Below are positions 12,958-25,900 of a stretch of DNA of 64,000 bases, in pieces; within the stretch, counting starts at the first letter, position 1, and each line of letters starts with the position of its first letter. The notes below the pieces were generated by a model that searched no databases, was not told the DNA's origin, and saw only the letters and a program-made list of their open reading frames with translations. This stretch comes from Chelonoidis abingdonii (Eukaryota > Chordata > Testudines > Testudinidae): assembly GCF_003597395.2 (NCBI RefSeq), contig NC_133771.1, forward strand, positions 64,108,810-64,172,809, in the 5' to 3' direction. A program made the translations under genes and the position numbers.

Positions 12958-14970
12958 CAGTTGTGAAAATAAGGGAGAACTAAAATAAATATGACTCTTA
13001 CCTTATTTTTCCCTAGAAATAATTTTAATGGGTGTTTACAAACTTACTAGCAATGTTTACTCTGGAAATTTTAATAATTGCTTTTTCAGGGCCTGGTGTT
13101 TGACTAATATAATCTACTTTTACTCTGCAGTATAATAGTATTTGTTTTATGTATTGGTATCTTTATGATGCAATTGGATGCTACAGAAATTTGTTATCCA
13201 TCATAGTAACCAGACAAACAGCCAGATATACAAAATTATGATGAGTGCAGTAACTTAGATAATATTTTCACCTCAAGGTCCCAGAGACACAGACAAGGTT
13301 TTCATCTCGAGGCCAAAAGACCAAAAACATCAAGACACTTGATCATGGCCTTGGATAGGCCAAGAGACTCCTTACACTTGATCTAAACAGAACACTAAGC
13401 CAATTTAATACTAACTATCCAAAAACAGGTACTGTAATTCAAAATTCAAGCAGACACTTTCTGCTCAGTTTATGCCATAGGAAAAAGGAAAGTGTGAAAA
13501 GGCAAAGGGTGGGATTTTCAAAAGCATCCAAGTGATTAAGAAGCACAAATCCCATTGAAAGTCATTTATGGTATATTATGCACCTGCAAGATCAAAACAA
13601 CTTCAATGGATTAAAATAAAATTGCACATGCTGTCCTCACAATAGTTTAAAACAATTCCACATTGCAGCAAATTTCACTGGCCCTCCCAATTAGCACAAC
13701 AGTACACAGGTGGGTATAAGTGGGTGGATAGAATGTCACAGAGATTAACCATTTACTTACATTGCTAATCACTTTTCTTTAAGTAACACAAATGTCACAG
13801 AGCAAATTAAACCTTTAGATGTGGGATGGACAAGATCTAAATAATATCTTCCATATGACTGAATAAATTAATAAACAGGAACTATTTACAAAACATTTAG
13901 GTCACTTTATAATAGACAATTTTTTATTAAAAGAATATTTCCTTCCATTGACATCCTGTATGACAAAGTTAAGAGCAGAGCAAACTTGTACACCTGAGAT
14001 TTGAACTCCTTAACACAGACATTTATGTGGGAGTGCTGCAGTATTTACTATCAGCTGATGAACACTGCTGGCATAACAATGAAACAAACTCACTAGAAAC
14101 CCTGAATATACTCAAGGGATAGGTAATAAAATTAAAACTGAACTCCTTCAAGCTAATTAGAACACAAGGCTTTAATAAACAACTAAAAGAGCATACTGTA
14201 TATAGGTACACCAATTTTAAATAATAATTTTCTTTATGAAATGACGTAAGCCAACAATCTGTGGCTCTGCAAATTCAGATGGAAGAACAACAGTTTACAT
14301 CAAAAACATTTTACTATCCATTCCGATGTAACACATGGAAAGTTAGGTATGGAACTAAAGTAAAAAAACCAACACACACACATAACCACAGTGAAGTCTT
14401 TGCCTGTTGAGCTGATATGTTAGCAAAAACCTATAGGCAAGTAATGCCATATTACAGAAGATTTGATTTAATTTAATTTATGTCACAGAATGAAACATCC
14501 TGTAACTAACCTTGCAGAATATTATATTATATATATTAAAGACATGGACCTTAAATCCCCGTTTTCCATCTGATCTTTGAGGTTACAGAATCAGGTGGGA
14601 ATCGTTAGATTTTGCCAGAAATAATGATGATCTAATTGTTAGGAAGAGCAGCAGACGCTACTAAATGCTAGAGCTAAATTACATTTCGGAAAGATTCTTA
14701 TTTAAATTTAGTGACAACCATTTACTACTACACCATATTGTTGCAACAGAAATAAAATCCAAATTATTGGAGCAAACTACAGGTAATTCCTTTCATACTT
14801 ACCACCCACTCCTACCAATTTTCTCTATATAAATGAAACCATTTATACAGACTAATAAAATATTTTCATTTTACAATTAAGGAAAATCTCATGTGATTTC
14901 CATCAAAAGACTGAGCACAGTACCATTAGAAAAAACAGTATGCCTGTTCACAGAAAAATATACTGTAGAC

Positions 14971-16014
14971 CAGGGGTCAGCAACCTATGGCACGCAGCTG
15001 CCTGCCATGGTCCTGGCCTCACTCGCCCCCCTCCCCCCGCCTACTGCTCTCTCCTGGAGGGGCAGGAGGCAGAAGCTTGGTCCTGCGGCAGCCAAGCTTC
15101 CCCCCTACCCGCTTCTTCCCCTAGCATGGTGCTTTCCGGCCCTTTCCCCTTCTACTTCCCTGCGCCAATCAGCTGATGGCACTTGCAAGGGGGAGGAGGA
15201 AGAGCGGAAGCCTGCATGCAGCTCCATAGAGGATGCAGAGGGAGGTAGGGACGGAGCCTTGGGGAAGGGAGTGGAACAGGGCATATCCCTTCCAGCCCCC
15301 TGCCATGAGCCGCTCAGGGCAGGGGCTGGGAGCACCCTCACAAGCCAGACACCCCAGCCCTCTGCCATGACCCCCCACACACACCCAGCCCTCTACCCTG
15401 CACCCCCCCACCCTAACACACACCCAACTTTCTGCCCCTGCACCCCCCCACCCCTATTGCTCTGCCCTGCACCCCCCCACCTCAACACACACCCATCCCT
15501 CTGCACTGCACTCCTACAGCCCCATCCTTCTGCCTTGAACCCCCACACCCACCCAGCCTTCTGCCCTGAACCCCACAGCTCCCATCCCTGTCCTGATCCC
15601 TGAAACCCCCCCACACTCCACCTTCTACCCTACACCCCCCCATACCCCAGCCCTCTGCCCTGAACCTCCCCCAGCCCTCTGTCCTGACCTCTGAACACCC
15701 CCCCCAGGTCTGGGGTCCTGGCCGCAGGCCCTGCTCAGCCCGCTGCTGGCCTAGGTGAACAGAACCCCAGGCTGGCAGCGAGCTGAGCAGGCTGGCGGCG
15801 TAAGATCAGCATTTTAATTTAATTTTAAATGATGCTTCTTAAACATTTTGAAAACCTTGTTTACTTTACGTACAATAATAGTTTAGTTATATAATATAGA
15901 CATAGAACGAGACCTTCTAAAAACGTTAAAATGTATTACCGGCACGCAAAACCTTAACTTAGAGTGAATAAACGAAGACTAGGCACACCACTTCTGAAAG
16001 GCTGCCGACTCCTG
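14971..16014. mobile_element. hAT element, 1.04 kb, with C-rich minisatellite core
   Basis: Inverted ends CAGGGGTCAGCAACC (left) and GGCTGCCGACTCCTG (right) are flanked by 8-bp duplications CTGTAGAC (14963-14970) and CTTTAGAC (16015-16022), one mismatch apart. The interior from about 15340 to 15720 is a degenerate tandem array of CCCTCTGCCCTGCACCCCCC-like units. A 236-codon open frame (14893-15603) crosses the left boundary and translates this array into Pro/His-rich sequence; it is not a gene. No transposase is present. Confidence 0.85.
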
Positions 16015-16799
16015 CTTTAGACTTTTGATAAATTCCACAGATTCTACAAAATCAGGGTGGTATCTGCACTATATTACTGATATCATACTAAAGAACGTTC
16101 AAGCAGTCTAAACGGTAGAATGTTCTCTTCAGGTAGATAAATAGACAGTCATCTCTCTTAGTTGCATTTCCTTAAAATATATAACAAAAATTTACAAGTG
16201 GTGCTAACAAGAAATAAAGTTAAGTGCTATTTATATGGTGAGCTTAACTAAAAATGAAATTGGCCAGCTTTAGGAGAACAAGTCACAAAACAATAAATAA
16301 ACCTATTTGGGTTTATCAACCTCTCCTGGCAAATGTTGTAAACCAGATTAATACCATCTCCTCCACCCCAAATAATTCAAAAATAGTATGAGATATCTCC
16401 CTCTCAAAATGTATCCCCCGCTACACAAATAGTTTTACTTTGTAAGTCTTACCATTGTTGTGGGTTTTTGCATGTAATGAAGACGATTATTAAGGCTGCA
16501 AAGTCAAACACTCAAGAGTCATGAAATGACAGAGTTAAGGCAACCTTAATTCGGCCTCCTTGTATGTATCTATTATGATACAGTCACCAATTACCCGATC
16601 ACATACTACTATTTCCACAAGATCCCAATGTCATTCAGTGCACAGAATGGACAATGTTCACTTAATGAGCTAGCCAGTCTATATTTAGTTTTCTCCTCAT
16701 TGTTCAAAGTGTGGCTCATGCTTTATTTACCACATACTATTCAAACCCTGCTGTGAAAGTAAGGCTATTAATCTCCTCGTAGACCTTTTTCTATGATGA

Positions 16800-17220
16800 A
16801 CATCCCTATCCAAGTGCTTAGCGAACATTAATGAATTTATTTGCACAACACCTCTGTGAAATATATAGGTACTATCTCCATTTTACAGATGACAAACTGA
16901 GGCATAGATTAAGGTGAAAAGTATCCTCTAATTTTGGATGCCCAATTTGAGATACCCAGAGCCTGATTTTTCAGCATTATAGCACTTAGAGCACAGCTCC
17001 CATTGACTTCAATTGAAGTTCTGAGTGCTCAGCACTTTTGCAAATCAGATTCCAGGGTCTCAAGTTTAACACCCAGAACATATGGAACACACAATGACTG
17101 AATGTGAAAAATCGGTGCATATGAGTTACTTACAATCACAAAGGAACCCTGTGGCAGAGGCAAGGATAGAATCCAATTACCCAGAGTGGCATTCAACTGC
17201 TTTAACTATGAGACCATCCT
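16800..17220 (+). repeat. MIR SINE, interrupted
   Basis: The segment CCATTTTACAGATGACAAAC followed by TGAGGCATAGATTAAGG is the conserved MIR core. A second MIR piece resumes near 17130, with AGAATCCAATTACCCAGAGT and an ending resembling the MIR tail. About 130-200 bases of other repeat separate the two. MIRs predate amniote radiation, so this insertion is very old and gives a minimum age for the locus. Confidence 0.8.
16929..17070. repeat. Old hairpin-forming dispersed repeat inside the MIR
   Basis: It starts TTTTGGATGCCCAATTTGAG, also seen at about 2222. The two halves are partly self-complementary (CCTGATTTTTCAGCAT near 16962 against GTGCTCAGCACTTTTGCAAA and AATCAGATTCC near 17025). A related piece lies near 13506. 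I do not have a family name for it. Confidence 0.5.
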
Positions 17221-17715
17221 CTATTTCCTGCAAACCTCTGCCTCACTCACCACAACCTTTCAACTTCTGCAACAAATGAGGCAGGCGTCCTCCAGACAAC
17301 AGCCTTCTTTGGTACACAACTCTGATTCATTTCCAAAGCAGGGTGGAAAAAATAGCATGTGGTCATGTAATTAACGACTATTATAATGCTTACATACAAG
17401 GTGGCTGAATTAAGGTTGCCTGTGCATTTCCTAACTTTTGAGCCCTTGAATTTGCAACTTTAATATTATTTTAGTATATTTTTGTGTGCAATTCAAGATT
17501 TTTTTTTTTTTTAAAAGAAAAGTGAAAAAAAACACAAATTCCATAATGTGATATTTTACTGACATCCACATGGTTATCTGCCGGGCTGGAACCTTTAGAT
17601 ACACTGCAGATAACTCTGCCACTTGAGCTAATGGAGTAACTGATTGGAAGAGATGTTATCATCCTTTACGTGGACCAGAACGAGAAGGAGTGAGACACTC
17701 TGCCAGTGGGTTTAC

Positions 17716-18254
17716 TAGTGCTGGCTGAAACTTGGAATTGTTGTTTTATGGGAAATACTGACATTTCAAGAAATCGGCATGAAACCACATATTTTTGAAA
17801 TTTCCCACAAAACAAATTCTGAAAAAAATTCAGCTTTGACTTTTTTCATTTAAAAATTTTGTTTCAAGTATTTTTTACTAGGCACAGACAGATAATACTT
17901 AACACCGACTGAAATGTCTTGCATTGTTTTCTACAGCAAACTGTTTTCTATTTTTATTGTAATTTGTTTCATTAAACAAAAACAGCCTGCACTTTTGATT
18001 TAGAAAAAAAGAAAAAAGACATTTCAATCAGTACCAAACAGCAGCTACCTTTGACGGTTTTAAAAATAAAACAGAATTTTGAAACATAATTTGGGAATTT
18101 TCCATTAGAATTTTTTTCTGAAAAAAAAAAATTCAAACTCTCTCCGGGAAATGCTTTTGAAACAAATATGATTTCTCACACACAAAACTGATTTAATCAA
18201 AACTGCTTCTTGTGATGAAAAACTATTTTGATGAACATCGTCTGACCAGCTCTA
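17716..18254. mobile_element. Probable hAT-like MITE, 539 bp
   Basis: The termini are TAGTGCTGGCTGAAA (left) and the reverse complement of TAGAGCTGGTCAGACG (right). Possible 8-bp duplications GGGTTTAC (17708-17715) and GGTTTCAC (18255-18262) differ at two bases. The interior is AT-rich with no coding potential and symmetric AAATTT-type blocks. Divergence of ends and flanks suggests an old insertion. Confidence 0.55.
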
Positions 18255-18379
18255 GGTTTCACAGACATTGGCTGACAGCAGAGCAATGGTGAGACCCTAG
18301 GATCTTTGGCCATTACAGGCTCTGGAGAGAAGTGTACTCTAGTGTATTCACAGACTCTTCTGTCCAGCCCTCCAAAGTT

Positions 18380-18900
18380 TGACTCTTTCTGCCTCATCCC
18401 ATACAATCTGTACCTATCCCAGACCTGTCTCTACCCCACCACCAGCTTCTCAGCCCCACTCCCACTCTACTCTCCTAGCCATCCCATGCCTCAGGCTTCT
18501 GATCCCAGTCCCAGTCCCCTTTTCCAGGGAGTTCTAATGTCATTTATTTAGCCTCCCCATTCCAGTCCCAGCCTCCTCCACTTCCAGCCACTCCTAATCC
18601 TCCCCACTCCCTTGTTCCCAATCTCCTTGCCTAGCCAATACCAGTATCCTCCCCCAACTTGGCTTCCTGTCTCCCCCTTCCCCTGAGCCCACTGGCTCCC
18701 ATTCCCAGTCTTAGTTCCTGGGCTTCTCATCCAGTCTCAGTGCCCTCACCTCCCTCAGCTCCTTGTCAGTTTCTTTGCTTAGCCAGTCCCAGTTCTATCC
18801 CTGCAAACTTTTCCTTGTCAAATCTCCCCCAGGTCCTTTCCCCTGTCCTGCTGCTAGACTCCAGTCCCAGCCTCAGCCCCAGTGCCAGACTCTAGACCCA
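18380..18900. repeat. Pyrimidine-rich degenerate minisatellite
   Basis: The plus strand is almost all C/T with recurrent CCCAGTCCCAG and CTCCCC phrases, giving a long purine-poor tract. Open frames on both strands are Pro/Ser/Leu-rich or Gly/Arg-rich translations of the repeat. No transposon ends were found. The tract could form triplex or other non-B structure, but this is inference. Confidence 0.7.
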
Positions 18901-19333
18901 GCCTTTGCCCACAGTCTACTCCCCCCACAATGCCATAGGTCCAGCTCCTGTGTGCTCTGCATCTGAATCAAACTATTTCCTCCCGCATGCTACCCAGGTG
19001 CCAGTAGAGTCATTGTGAGCACTGGAGAGACAGGCTCTTTGCCCAGCCCCAGCTCTGCCAGGAGCAGCTATAACAGGGAAAGTCAGCTTCACTAGTAGAC
19101 TTGGGCTGCAGCATGTTCAGTCACTCCATGGGGATGAAGCACATGCAGTCTAGCTGTCGAGGCTCCTGAACGTTCAGGGAGGATGGAATCTTCAGAGATT
19201 TTAGCTGTGAAGACCTAAGAAGTCTGTACTGAGCATGTGCAAACTGCAATTTTTCAAAGGCTTTTTACTTGGCCAAGTTTGGGTACATTCTCACAGAGAA
19301 AGGCACATCCCTGACACTAGTCTCCACCTTCTT

Positions 19334-19519
19334 AGAATCACAGAATATCAGGGTTGGAAGGGACCTCAGGAGCTCATCTAGTCCAACCCCCTGCTCAAAG
19401 CAGGACCAATCCCCAGACAGATTTTTGCTCCCAGATCCCTGTAATGGCCCCCTCGGGCTGAACTCACAATCCTGGGTTTAGCAGGTCAATGCTCAAACCA
19501 CTGAGCTATCCCTCCCCCA
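19334..19519 (-). repeat. tRNA-derived SINE with CR1-like tail
   Basis: Read on the minus strand, the head is GGGAGGGATAGCTCAGTGGT, a pol III A box within a tRNA-like sequence, followed by a B-box-like region. The tail reads GACCTCCTGAGG-type sequence ending in CTGTGATTCTA, shared with CR1 3' ends. This is the structure of the turtle tRNA-derived SINEs that borrow the CR1 retrotransposition machinery. A second copy lies at 48024 on the other strand. Confidence 0.85.
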
Positions 19520-19889
19520 CTGCTCCAAAGCATGGAGGCACTACAGCTTTCCAAATAAAAAGGTTCCCACAATATTTTTAACATTAAAAATAATATATTT
19601 TCCCTAGCCTTATCCTCTGAAATTGGAAATAGTATGCAATGTAATCCCAGTGTTAGTGGGAATTGAGTCAGAGGACACTGGGCTTGTTAGCCCAGGGCTT
19701 GAGAGCCCACACGCTCATTGGTGACACTAGGTTTAGAATTTTTCGACCCAAAACCAGGTTCCAGTGTGCACAGCGCAGTACACAGATACAAGTCAAAATC
19801 ACCATATCCCAGGCTTCCCAGAACCCTCCCCAGCTGTAGTCGCTCTAGTCCTTGGTTCATGGTGCAGCGTGGGAAAACTTGACTGCTCA

Positions 19890-21270
19890 TCCCAGGTTAT
19901 AGAAAGATATCACAGCCTGCCAACACATCCTGCTAAGCTGTCTTTTGGGTCTGCATACTCCCGACAACCTGAGCCAGCAACATGGAGGAACCACAATCTG
20001 AAGAGCTTCTTTTGCATTTTCTGACCTACCAAAGGCACCTGTCAGAGGAGGAGGAGGAGAATACAGACACGGAAGACAAATTGGCTGATGCTGCTTACAA
20101 CTCTCAGAATAACCGCTGATGCCCCCTTTGCAGACCAGTGCTTCTATACTAGGCACACAACAACAGACTAGTGGGATCTCATCATCATATGGACATGGGA
20201 TGACGAGCAGTGGGTCCAAAACTTTCACACAAAGAAAGCTACATTTCTAGAGTTTTGTGAACAGCTTGCCCCCACCTTCCGGTGTCAGAACACACGCATG
20301 GGGGCTGAGCAGCAGGTTGCTATAACCATCTGGAAGCTGGCTACCCTGGACTGCTACAGGTCCATAGCTGGCCAGTTTGGCACTGGAAAGTCAACTGTGG
20401 GTGAGGCGGTGTTGGAGGTTTCCAAGGCAATGAGGCACGTGATTTACCCAAAAGTGGTGAGCATACAATATCCCTGAAATAATTACTAGTTTTGAGAGAA
20501 TGAGGTTTCCAAACTATGCTGGGTGCACTGATGGGACTCATTTGCCCATAGTTTGCCCTCCTCAAGGTGCATGAGAACACAAACAGCAAAGGGTACTACT
20601 CCACTGTTATGCAGGCCCTTGCAGACCACAGAGGCCAATATATTGATCCTAACATGGGCTGCACTAAGAAAGATCATGATGCCTGTGTTTTCCAATTATT
20701 GGGAGTCTACATCCGTGGACAAGATGCAACACTACTGTCACCAAATGACACGGTCATAAATGGAGTTACTGTCCCCACTGTTATTTTGGAGGACCCTGCA
20801 TATCCCGCTTTTGCCTTGCCTTAGGAGCCATACCAGAACACCTGGCAAAACTATATTTAATGACACTGTCAGAAGGTGCAGAATGGTGACTGAAGGTGGG
20901 TTTCGCAAATTGAAATTTAGCTGCTGCTATGTGAAGACCTGTTAGGATTCCAGTGTCATCAATGCTCTCTGGATTACTGTGGCTTGCTGTGTTCTTCACA
21001 ATCTTTGTGAAGCCAAAGGTGAGCCATTTTCCCCAAATGGATCCATGACAGTAACGGATCGCTGAATTGGTACACTGTACCAGAAAATGTGCCTACCACA
21101 GCTGGAGCAGGATGCATCTAGGCAACACAAATCAGGGCTCTGTGGTCCCATGTTATGGGCTTGCACAGGCCAACGGAAGAGAGAGAATAGTATGTTTATG
21201 AGTGTGCTTGTTCCCCTCCAGTGCCAAACTGGATTCCAGGGTCAGAAGATCATCTCTGCTAACCAGACTG
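19890..21270 (+). pseudogene. PIF/Harbinger DDE transposase, broken
   Basis: Successive frames give WDDEQWVQNFHTKKATFLEF and ITIWKLATLDCYRSIAGQFG then TGKSTVGEAV (the helix-turn-helix and helical part). Later come CTDGTHLPI near 20525, holding the first catalytic Asp, and GYYSTVMQALADHRGQYID followed by ILEDPAYPAF. These are hallmarks of the DDE_Tnp_4 nuclease of PIF/Harbinger. At least three frameshifts or stops separate the blocks. The intact protein cuts and pastes the element with its Myb-like partner; this copy cannot. Confidence 0.85.
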
Positions 21271-21279
21271 TCATGAAGT

Positions 21280-21660
21280 GCTAGTGGCTCAGCACTCGGT
21301 GCCATTCCAAGCACCTGGTCAAATTCCTCATAAAATGGGCAGGATGATGGTGAATTTCCAGAGGTATGGTTTTCATCCCTGGCTTTCCATTAGTAGTTCT
21401 TGGGATGCTTAATCCACTCTCTGCACTGGTCTGGTAAATCCACAAAGCTGCCAACTTCTTCACTATTTCCTTGTATGCGTGGTCATTTCTGTAACTCTTG
21501 CTGAAGTCAAATTGTTTGCTTGCCTCATCTGAGAGATTAACTAAAATCTGAGTGTGCTCTCATGACCAGCTACCAGTGCATTTGGCAAAGGACTACTTTG
21601 TGTTGGTGGCCATTATAAACATGAGAAGGTTCATTCTGCTTACAGCTCAGCAGTTATAAT
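21280..21660 (-). pseudogene. Myb/SANT-like Harbinger partner protein, broken
   Basis: On the minus strand the frame reads QFDFSKSYRNDHAYKEIV then KKLAALW, resembling the trihelix Myb/SANT region of the second PIF/Harbinger protein, which binds the transposon ends and brings the transposase into the nucleus. It runs convergently with the transposase at 19890. Stops interrupt it at both sides. Confidence 0.6.
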
Positions 21661-22018
21661 AAAAAGGAAGGGCTAAATTCTGAGCAGCTGTACCAGAACC
21701 AGAGAGAGCATTTCCATTTCTTTGGAGTCAACTGGGCCGTCTTGGGATAGAAAGGACGAAAGACACCATCCCATGGGATTGTGGGACAGAACTGGTGGAC
21801 TGTCAGGTCCCAGTATGGGAGGAAAGGGCCAAAGCTGCATCCACACTCCAAAATTTGAGCCTGTGAGACTCAGGCTCAAATGTCTCCCCACACTGATGGG
21901 GTCCTGGGGCCTGCGCATGGAGGGCTTGCTGCCCTGAGTCAGACATAATTATGTGTAGATGAAAGGTGGATATGAGCCCAAGCTTGCACTGCAGTGCAGA
22001 CACATGCTAAACTGTTTT

Positions 22019-22078
22019 GGCTGAAATTTTCCAAAAAATGCAGCCTAAGGCAGACACCCAGTATGGAAAATTTCAGCC
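22019..22078. repeat. Perfect 15-bp inverted repeat
   Basis: GGCTGAAATTTTCCA (22019-22033) and TGGAAAATTTCAGCC (22064-22078) are exact reverse complements around a 30-base loop. It sits just outside the PIF/Harbinger copy. It could be a tiny MITE or an internal hairpin of an old repeat. The region from 22080 to 22930 shows no recognised feature. Confidence 0.75.
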
Positions 22079-22932
22079 CAAAGAACTATCGTCAAAGTCA
22101 TAAGCAACAGAAAATAGGGCCTTAGGAAAGCGTTGAGCAACCCTAATAATAGGTGATGTTACCAGTCATGCTTATAATAAAATAATTATCCAGCTGCGGA
22201 ATTTCTTGCACAGTTTTGGACACATATGGGAACAACCACTGTCAGTGATATGATTCTGGACTAGATGTATTACTGGTACATCTCTTTTGGTGCAACAATT
22301 CCCATCTTTCCAGGTACAGATTAAGTGGCAATTGTCAAGTTCATTGATGTCAAGGTTCTTCTGAACAACAGACAGATGACAGCATGCCTAAGTATTCCCT
22401 GTATACAGTGTAACATCTGCTTTGCCTGGCCAAATGTGAGATTTCTGTGAAACATGTCAATACTAGTAGGGTACTAAAGACTGTTAAGAGAGTATGGCAT
22501 GTGCATATCGCTGACAACCCTACAATACCTAGACAGCACCACTGACCAGATTAGTTCATCTTGGATTTGATTCTGAGAGGAGCAGAGCACCTCCACAGAG
22601 GCTCTCAATGGAAGCTGAAGTTGATGATCTATGTGGGAACTCAGTTCAGCACTGTGGGTACTTAACAGCTCTCCGGAAATGCGTAGCTCTTTGAAGATTC
22701 AGGCCCATGCATATTTTATAGTGTATGGCCCAACTACTTCCTCTGGCTTTTTCCTGAGGGGTGAATTTGTGTGTCATTGATTGTGGAAGACAGCATACAT
22801 AAAATCTTGCTTTTGACTTGGATTTTCAAGCCATATATTATATTAAGTATTGTTCATACACCCAATACATTGTACTTGGCACATTTTATAAATTAAAAAA
22901 AAAATTGTTTTATATGTCATTTTTTTAATTGA

Positions 22933-25900
22933 ACTACTGAATCATAGAATCATAGAAATGTAGGACTGGAAGGGACCTCAGGAGGTCATCTAGTCCAGTC
23001 CCCTGAACTCACGGCAGGACTAAGTATTATCTAGACCATTCCTGACAAGTTTTTGTCCACAAATCTCCAATAATGGAGATTCCACAATCTTCCTGGGTAA
23101 TTTATTCCAGTGCTTAACCACCCTGATAGTTAGGAAGTTTTTCCCAATGTCCAACCTAAACTTCCCTTGCTGCAATTTAAGCCCACTGCTTCTTGTTCTA
23201 TGCTCTGAGGTTAAGGAGAACATTTTTTCTCCCTCCTCCTTGTAACATTTTATGTATTTGAAAACTTATCACGTCCCCTCTGTTTTCTCTTCTCCAGACA
23301 ATACAACCCAATTTATTCAATCTTCACTCATAGGCCATGTTTTCTAGATCTTTAATCATTTTAGTTGCTCTTCTCTGGACCTTCTCCAATTTGTCCACAT
23401 CTGTCCTGAAGTGTGGCACTGAGAACTGGACACTACTCCAGTTGAGGCCTAATCAGCATGGAGTACAGTGGAAGAATTACTTCTCGTGTCTTGCTTACAA
23501 TACTCCATGCCAGAATGACATTTGCTTTTTTGCAACTGTATTACACCATTCACTCATATTTAGCTTGTGATCCGTTACCCTTACTGCAGTACTGCTTCTT
23601 AGTCAGTCATTTCCCCATTTTGTATGTGGCAACTAATTGTTCTTCCTAAGTGGAATACATTGCATTTGTCTTTATTGAATTTCATCCTACTGACCTTAGA
23701 CCATTTCTCCAGTTTGTCCAGACCATTTTCAATTTTAATCCTATTCTCTAAAGCATTTGCAACTCCTCTCAGCTTAGTATCATCTGCAAACTATATAAGT
23801 GTACTCTCTATGCCATTATCTAAATCTGATGAAGATATTCAACAAAACTGGACCCAAACTGATGCCTATGGGACCCTTGATATGCCCTTCCGGCTTGACT
23901 GTGAATCACTAGTAACCACTCTCTGGGAACGGTTTTCCAACCAGTTATGCACCCATCTAGCTTGCATCTCCCTAGTTTGTTTATGAGAAGGTCATGTGAG
24001 ACAGTATCAAAAGCCTTACTAAAGTCAAGATATACGACATCTACCACTTGCCCCCATCTACAAAGCTTGTTACTCTGTCAAAGATAGCTCTTAGGCTGGT
24101 TTGACATGATTTTCTTTTAAGTACTAGTCATCATGGATTTGTCATCACCTTATTATCTTCTAGGTGTTTGCAACTTGATTGCTTACTTATTTGCTCCACT
24201 ATCTTTCTGTGTACTGAAGCTAAGCTGACTGGTCTGTAATTCCCCAGGTTGTCCTTAATTCCCTTATGATACATTGGCACTATATGCCCTTTTCCAATAT
24301 TCTGGAATGTACCCCATCTTCCATGACTTTTCGAAGATAATTGCTAATGGCTCAGATATCTCCTCATTCAACTCCTTGAGTATTCCAGGATTTATTCATC
24401 AGGACCTGGTGACGAAGACATTTGTCTAAGTAATTTTTAACTTGTTCTTTTCCTATTTTAGCCTCTGATCCTACCTCATTTTCACTGGTATTCACTATTT
24501 GAGAGATCCAATTGCTACTATCCTGTTTGGTGAAAACTGAAACAAAAAGGTCATTTAGAACTTCTGCCATTTCCACATGTTCTGTTATTGTTCTCTCCCC
24601 GCCCCCCCTCCCCATTAAAGTAATGGGCTTACCCTGTCCTTAGTCTTCCTATTACTTCTAATGTATTTGCAGAATGTTTTCTTGTTATCCTTTACATCTC
24701 CAGCTAGTTTGATTTCGTTTTGTGTCTTGGCCTTTCTAATTTTGTCCCTTTATACTTGTATAATTTCTTTACATTCATCCTTTGTAATTTGACCTAGTTT
24801 CCACTTTTTGGAGGACTTTTTTCAGTTTAAGATCATTGAAGATCTCCTGGTTAAGACAGGATGGTCTCTTGTCATACTTCCTATCTTTCCTACACAATGG
24901 ATAGTTTGCTTTTGTGCCCTAATAATGTCTCTTCGGCCACGTCTACACTACGCGCGAAAATCGATTTTAGATACGCAATTTCAGCTATGAGAATAGCGTA
25001 GCTGAAATCGAATATCTAAAATCGATTTACTTACCCGTCTTCACCGCACGGGATCGATGTGCGCGGCTCGCCATGTCGATTCCGGAACTCCGTTTGTTTT
25101 GGCGGAGTTCCGAATCGATCTAAGCACGCTCTGGGATCGATATATCCGTCAGATCAGACACGATATATCGATCCGAGCAATCGATATTTAACGCGCCGAT
25201 ACGGCGCGTGTCTAGACGGTGAGTGTTATTAGCCAACTGTCTTGAACTGTCTTTTCCCTATAGACTAGCTTTCCCATGGCCTTACCTACAACTCCTGGTT
25301 GCGTTGCCTAAAGTCTGCCTTCTTGAATCCATTTCTTTATTGTGCTGGTTTACCCTCCCGTCTACCTTTATTGTGCTGTTTACCTCTACCAGTCCTTAGA
25401 ATCAATGAACTCTGTCATTTCATGATCCACTTTCAATTCTTAACCAGTTCCTATTTGTCAAATTAAATCTAGAACAGCTTTCTCCCTAGAAGCTTTCTCC
25501 ATCTTCTAAATAACAAAATGGTCTCCAATACATTCCAAGAACTTATTGGATAATCTGTGCCCTGCTGTATTACTTTCCCAACAGATGTCTGGTGTTGATG
25601 TTCCCCATCACCACAGTCTGTGCTTTGGGTGATTCTGTTAGTTTATTTAAAAAAAAACTCATCCATCTCTTCTTCCTGGTTAGGTGTAGTAGACCCTACC
25701 ATGACATCAGCGTCCACCGGCCTCCCCCCCCCCTTTTTTTTTTTACCTCTTTTATCCTTACCCAGAGACTTTCAACAAGTCTGTCTCCTATTTCTATCTC
25801 AACCTCAGTCCAAGTTTATATATTCTTGATACATAAGGCAATACCTCCTCCCTTTCCACCTACCTGAGCAAGTTGTACCTTTCTATACCAATAATCCCAC

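Larger units (their letters stand above)
19640..22010 (+). mobile_element. PIF/Harbinger transposon (copy 1), decayed
   Basis: It contains the two genes typical of the superfamily in opposed orientation: a DDE transposase on the plus strand (19890-21270) and a Myb/SANT-like partner on the minus strand (21280-21660). Outer limits are approximate, because I could not pair the terminal inverted repeats or the 3-bp TWA duplication with confidence. Confidence 0.65.

Noticed and set aside
14893..15603. A 236-codon plus-strand open frame
   Set aside because: It crosses the left end of a hAT element and is mostly a Pro/His translation of a C-rich tandem array; no domain, no splice context.
18306..18966. 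Ser/Pro/Leu-rich open frames on the plus strand
   Set aside because: They follow a pyrimidine-rich degenerate tandem repeat and have no codon structure or domain.
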